Positions 62,918 to 64,000 of a DNA stretch of 64,000 bases are shown here, in pieces (position 1 is the stretch's first letter; each line of letters opens with the position of its first letter). The stretch spans positions 1 through 64,000 of the forward strand of contig CANMWK010000013.1 in NCBI GenBank assembly GCA_947501615.1, given 5' to 3'. A model generated the notes under the pieces. That model did no database searches. It was not told the DNA's origin and saw only the letters and a list, made by a program, of their open reading frames with translations. The translations under genes were made by a program, and so were the position numbers. The DNA is from an uncultured Tenacibaculum sp. (GTDB taxonomy: Bacteria; Bacteroidota; Bacteroidia; Flavobacteriales; Flavobacteriaceae).

Positions 62918-64000
62918 TTAGTTATAAGTATCTACTAAGCTAGAGATTTTCAATTCCTTTTTAAAATCAGCTAAAGTCTTAAAGTTACCTTTTAGAATTT
63001 TTATTGTTTTCTCTGTATTAGGTTCCATAGTAAAATAATTATCAGAGAAATTTTCATCAAAGTTTCCAGAAGCAAAAACACCAATCGCTAACTTTTTAGT
63101 TTTCAAGTTAACAATATATTCTGTGTCGTTTTCTGAAACATTAAAAGTAATTTCTGGTTGAGGTAATTCTAAAGTTTTAAATGGAACTAAAAAGTGTTGT
63201 TTTGTATTTATAATTTTATCGTTTACAGTTAATTTAGCACTCAAAAAAGAATTGTTTAACAAAGAAGAGAATTTAGTTAATTCTTCCTTAGATATAGTAC
63301 TGTAACTTTCAGAAGCATTAGCTTTTACTGTTATATTTTTATTCCAGCTTGTTATAATTTTACCATCAAAATCTAATAGATTAACTTCTAACACACCTTT
63401 TTGATTTTCTAAATCATCTGTAGCGATAAAAACGTTTACTCCATTTTCTTTTTTATCAAAACTAATAATCGTTTTTTCAAAAGACTTTTTCACACCATAA
63501 TGTAAAGCTTTCCACTTTCCATAATAATCAATACTAGACCATGACGCAACTGGCCAACAATCGTTAATTTGCCAATATAACGATCCCATACAACGGTATC
63601 TGTTTTTTCGATGTGCTTCAATTCCAGTAGTAATTCCGTAAGCTTGTAGTAAATGACTTACATGTAAAAAGCTGGCAAAATCTTTAGGCTTTTTATAATG
63701 TCTTAGCATATATTCTTCAATAGTACCATTTCCAATACTAGAACGCTGATGTGATTTCATTACTTCTGAAAAAATATCATGATCTTCTGGAATTGTATAT
63801 TTATTTACAGTAGCCAATTCTGGAAAAGATTGGAAACCGAATTCAGACATAAATCTTGGAATCTTAACATTGTAATTATCAAATGGTTCTTTTCCCCACC
63901 AAACGCCCCAGTAATGCGCATCTCCATCGGTATGAGATTCTGGAACTCCTAATTCACTACTTGGAGAGGAAGCCCAATATTCTCTATCTGAATCGTACCC
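62918..64000 (-). CDS. Beta-mannosidase (glycoside hydrolase family 2), 5' partial
   Basis: The C-terminal 360 residues are visible; the frame is open to the window edge, so the start is outside. An in-frame ATG at 63850 is internal, not the start. The GH2 active-site region reads 'GDAHYWGVWWGKEPF' then FMSEFGFQSFPEL, in which the Glu is the nucleophile. 'MGSLYWQINDCWPVASWSSIDYYGKWKALHY' is the conserved mannosidase segment. The last ~150 residues form Ig-like beta domains. It hydrolyses beta-linked mannose from manno-oligosaccharides or glycans, probably with a signal peptide outside the window. Confidence 0.9.
   Translation of the reverse strand, partial: GYDSDREYWASSPSSELGVPESHTDGDAHYWGVWWGKEPFDNYNVKIPRFMSEFGFQSFPELATVNKYTIPEDHDIFSEVMKSHQRSSIGNGTIEEYMLRHYKKPKDFASFLHVSHLLQAYGITTGIEAHRKNRYRCMGSLYWQINDCWPVASWSSIDYYGKWKALHYGVKKSFEKTIISFDKKENGVNVFIATDDLENQKGVLEVNLLDFDGKIITSWNKNITVKANASESYSTISKEELTKFSSLLNNSFLSAKLTVNDKIINTKQHFLVPFKTLELPQPEITFNVSENDTEYIVNLKTKKLAIGVFASGNFDENFSDNYFTMEPNTEKTIKILKGNFKTLADFKKELKISSLVDTYN

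Overview
The window is a gene-dense, AT-rich stretch of a marine-type Flavobacteriaceae (Bacteroidota) chromosome. The evidence is a type IX secretion adhesin ending in a gliding-type C-terminal domain next to a PorP/SprF protein, promoters with the Bacteroidota TAnnTTTG -7 box, very few Shine-Dalgarno sequences, and many lipoproteins and short conserved proteins typical of the family. A Tenacibaculum/Polaribacter-like genus is my guess from gene style only. No rRNA, tRNA, CRISPR array, prophage, integrase or transposase was recognised.

Layout. 1-6.1 kb: 3' part of a giant SprB-like adhesin, its PorP/SprF partner and a secreted C1q-like protein. 6.2-11.9 kb: housekeeping genes (rluF, tgt, LptF/G permease, EamA transporter, accA). 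12-15.7 kb, minus strand: a lipoprotein, a perfect 7-bp tandem repeat (12 units), a LuxR-type response regulator with a TPR sensor kinase, and a small lipoprotein. 15.7-17.1 kb: a non-coding-looking stretch with hairpins and two short ORFs on the minus strand (38 and 35 aa), each with a promoter and a terminator. 17.1-25.9 kb: queE overlapping an exported RidA-like lipoprotein, a HerA-like ATPase, a cysteine synthase homologue, lipA, an Nramp-like transporter, and an intact sigma factor gene that lacks ATG, GTG or TTG at its 5' end. 26-31.3 kb: a compact operon of sulfatase, YHYH lipoprotein, MORN-repeat protein and SCO protein, then two secreted or exported proteins. 31.3-39.3 kb: murB, an aminotransferase, an aspartyl protease/PDZ protein, a DUF1573 protein and valS, whose 3' end is duplicated beyond an inserted outer-membrane-type gene. 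39.4-44.3 kb: a molybdopterin nitrate reductase fused to an FAD reductase and a [2Fe-2S] domain, overlapping a sulfite/nitrite-reductase-like protein that ends in rubredoxin. 44.3-54.8 kb: a cyclophilin, idi-queD-manA, kdsB-HAD-acetyltransferase, small conserved proteins, an ECF sigma/anti-sigma module, an MBL-fold hydrolase and TonB. 54.9-61.1 kb: meaB, a second ECF sigma module, and cysS-yidD-lgt. 61.1-64 kb: accessory hypothetical genes separated by an inverted-repeat spacer, a double-glycine-leader cysteine-rich peptide, and the C-terminal half of a GH2 beta-mannosidase.

How the genes work together. Three queuosine steps are scattered here (QueD, QueE, Tgt). Lgt supports the many lipoproteins. 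Three sigma-70-type factors with membrane or envelope partners suggest heavy investment in envelope-stress regulation. The nitrate reductase pair looks like an assimilatory electron-transfer unit. The strongest anomalies are the start-less sigma factor, the sensor kinase whose signal peptide lies upstream of any canonical start, the valS 3'-end duplication, the two promoter/terminator-framed mini-ORFs and the GG-leader peptide. I did not find a clear-cut new defence or biosynthetic system.
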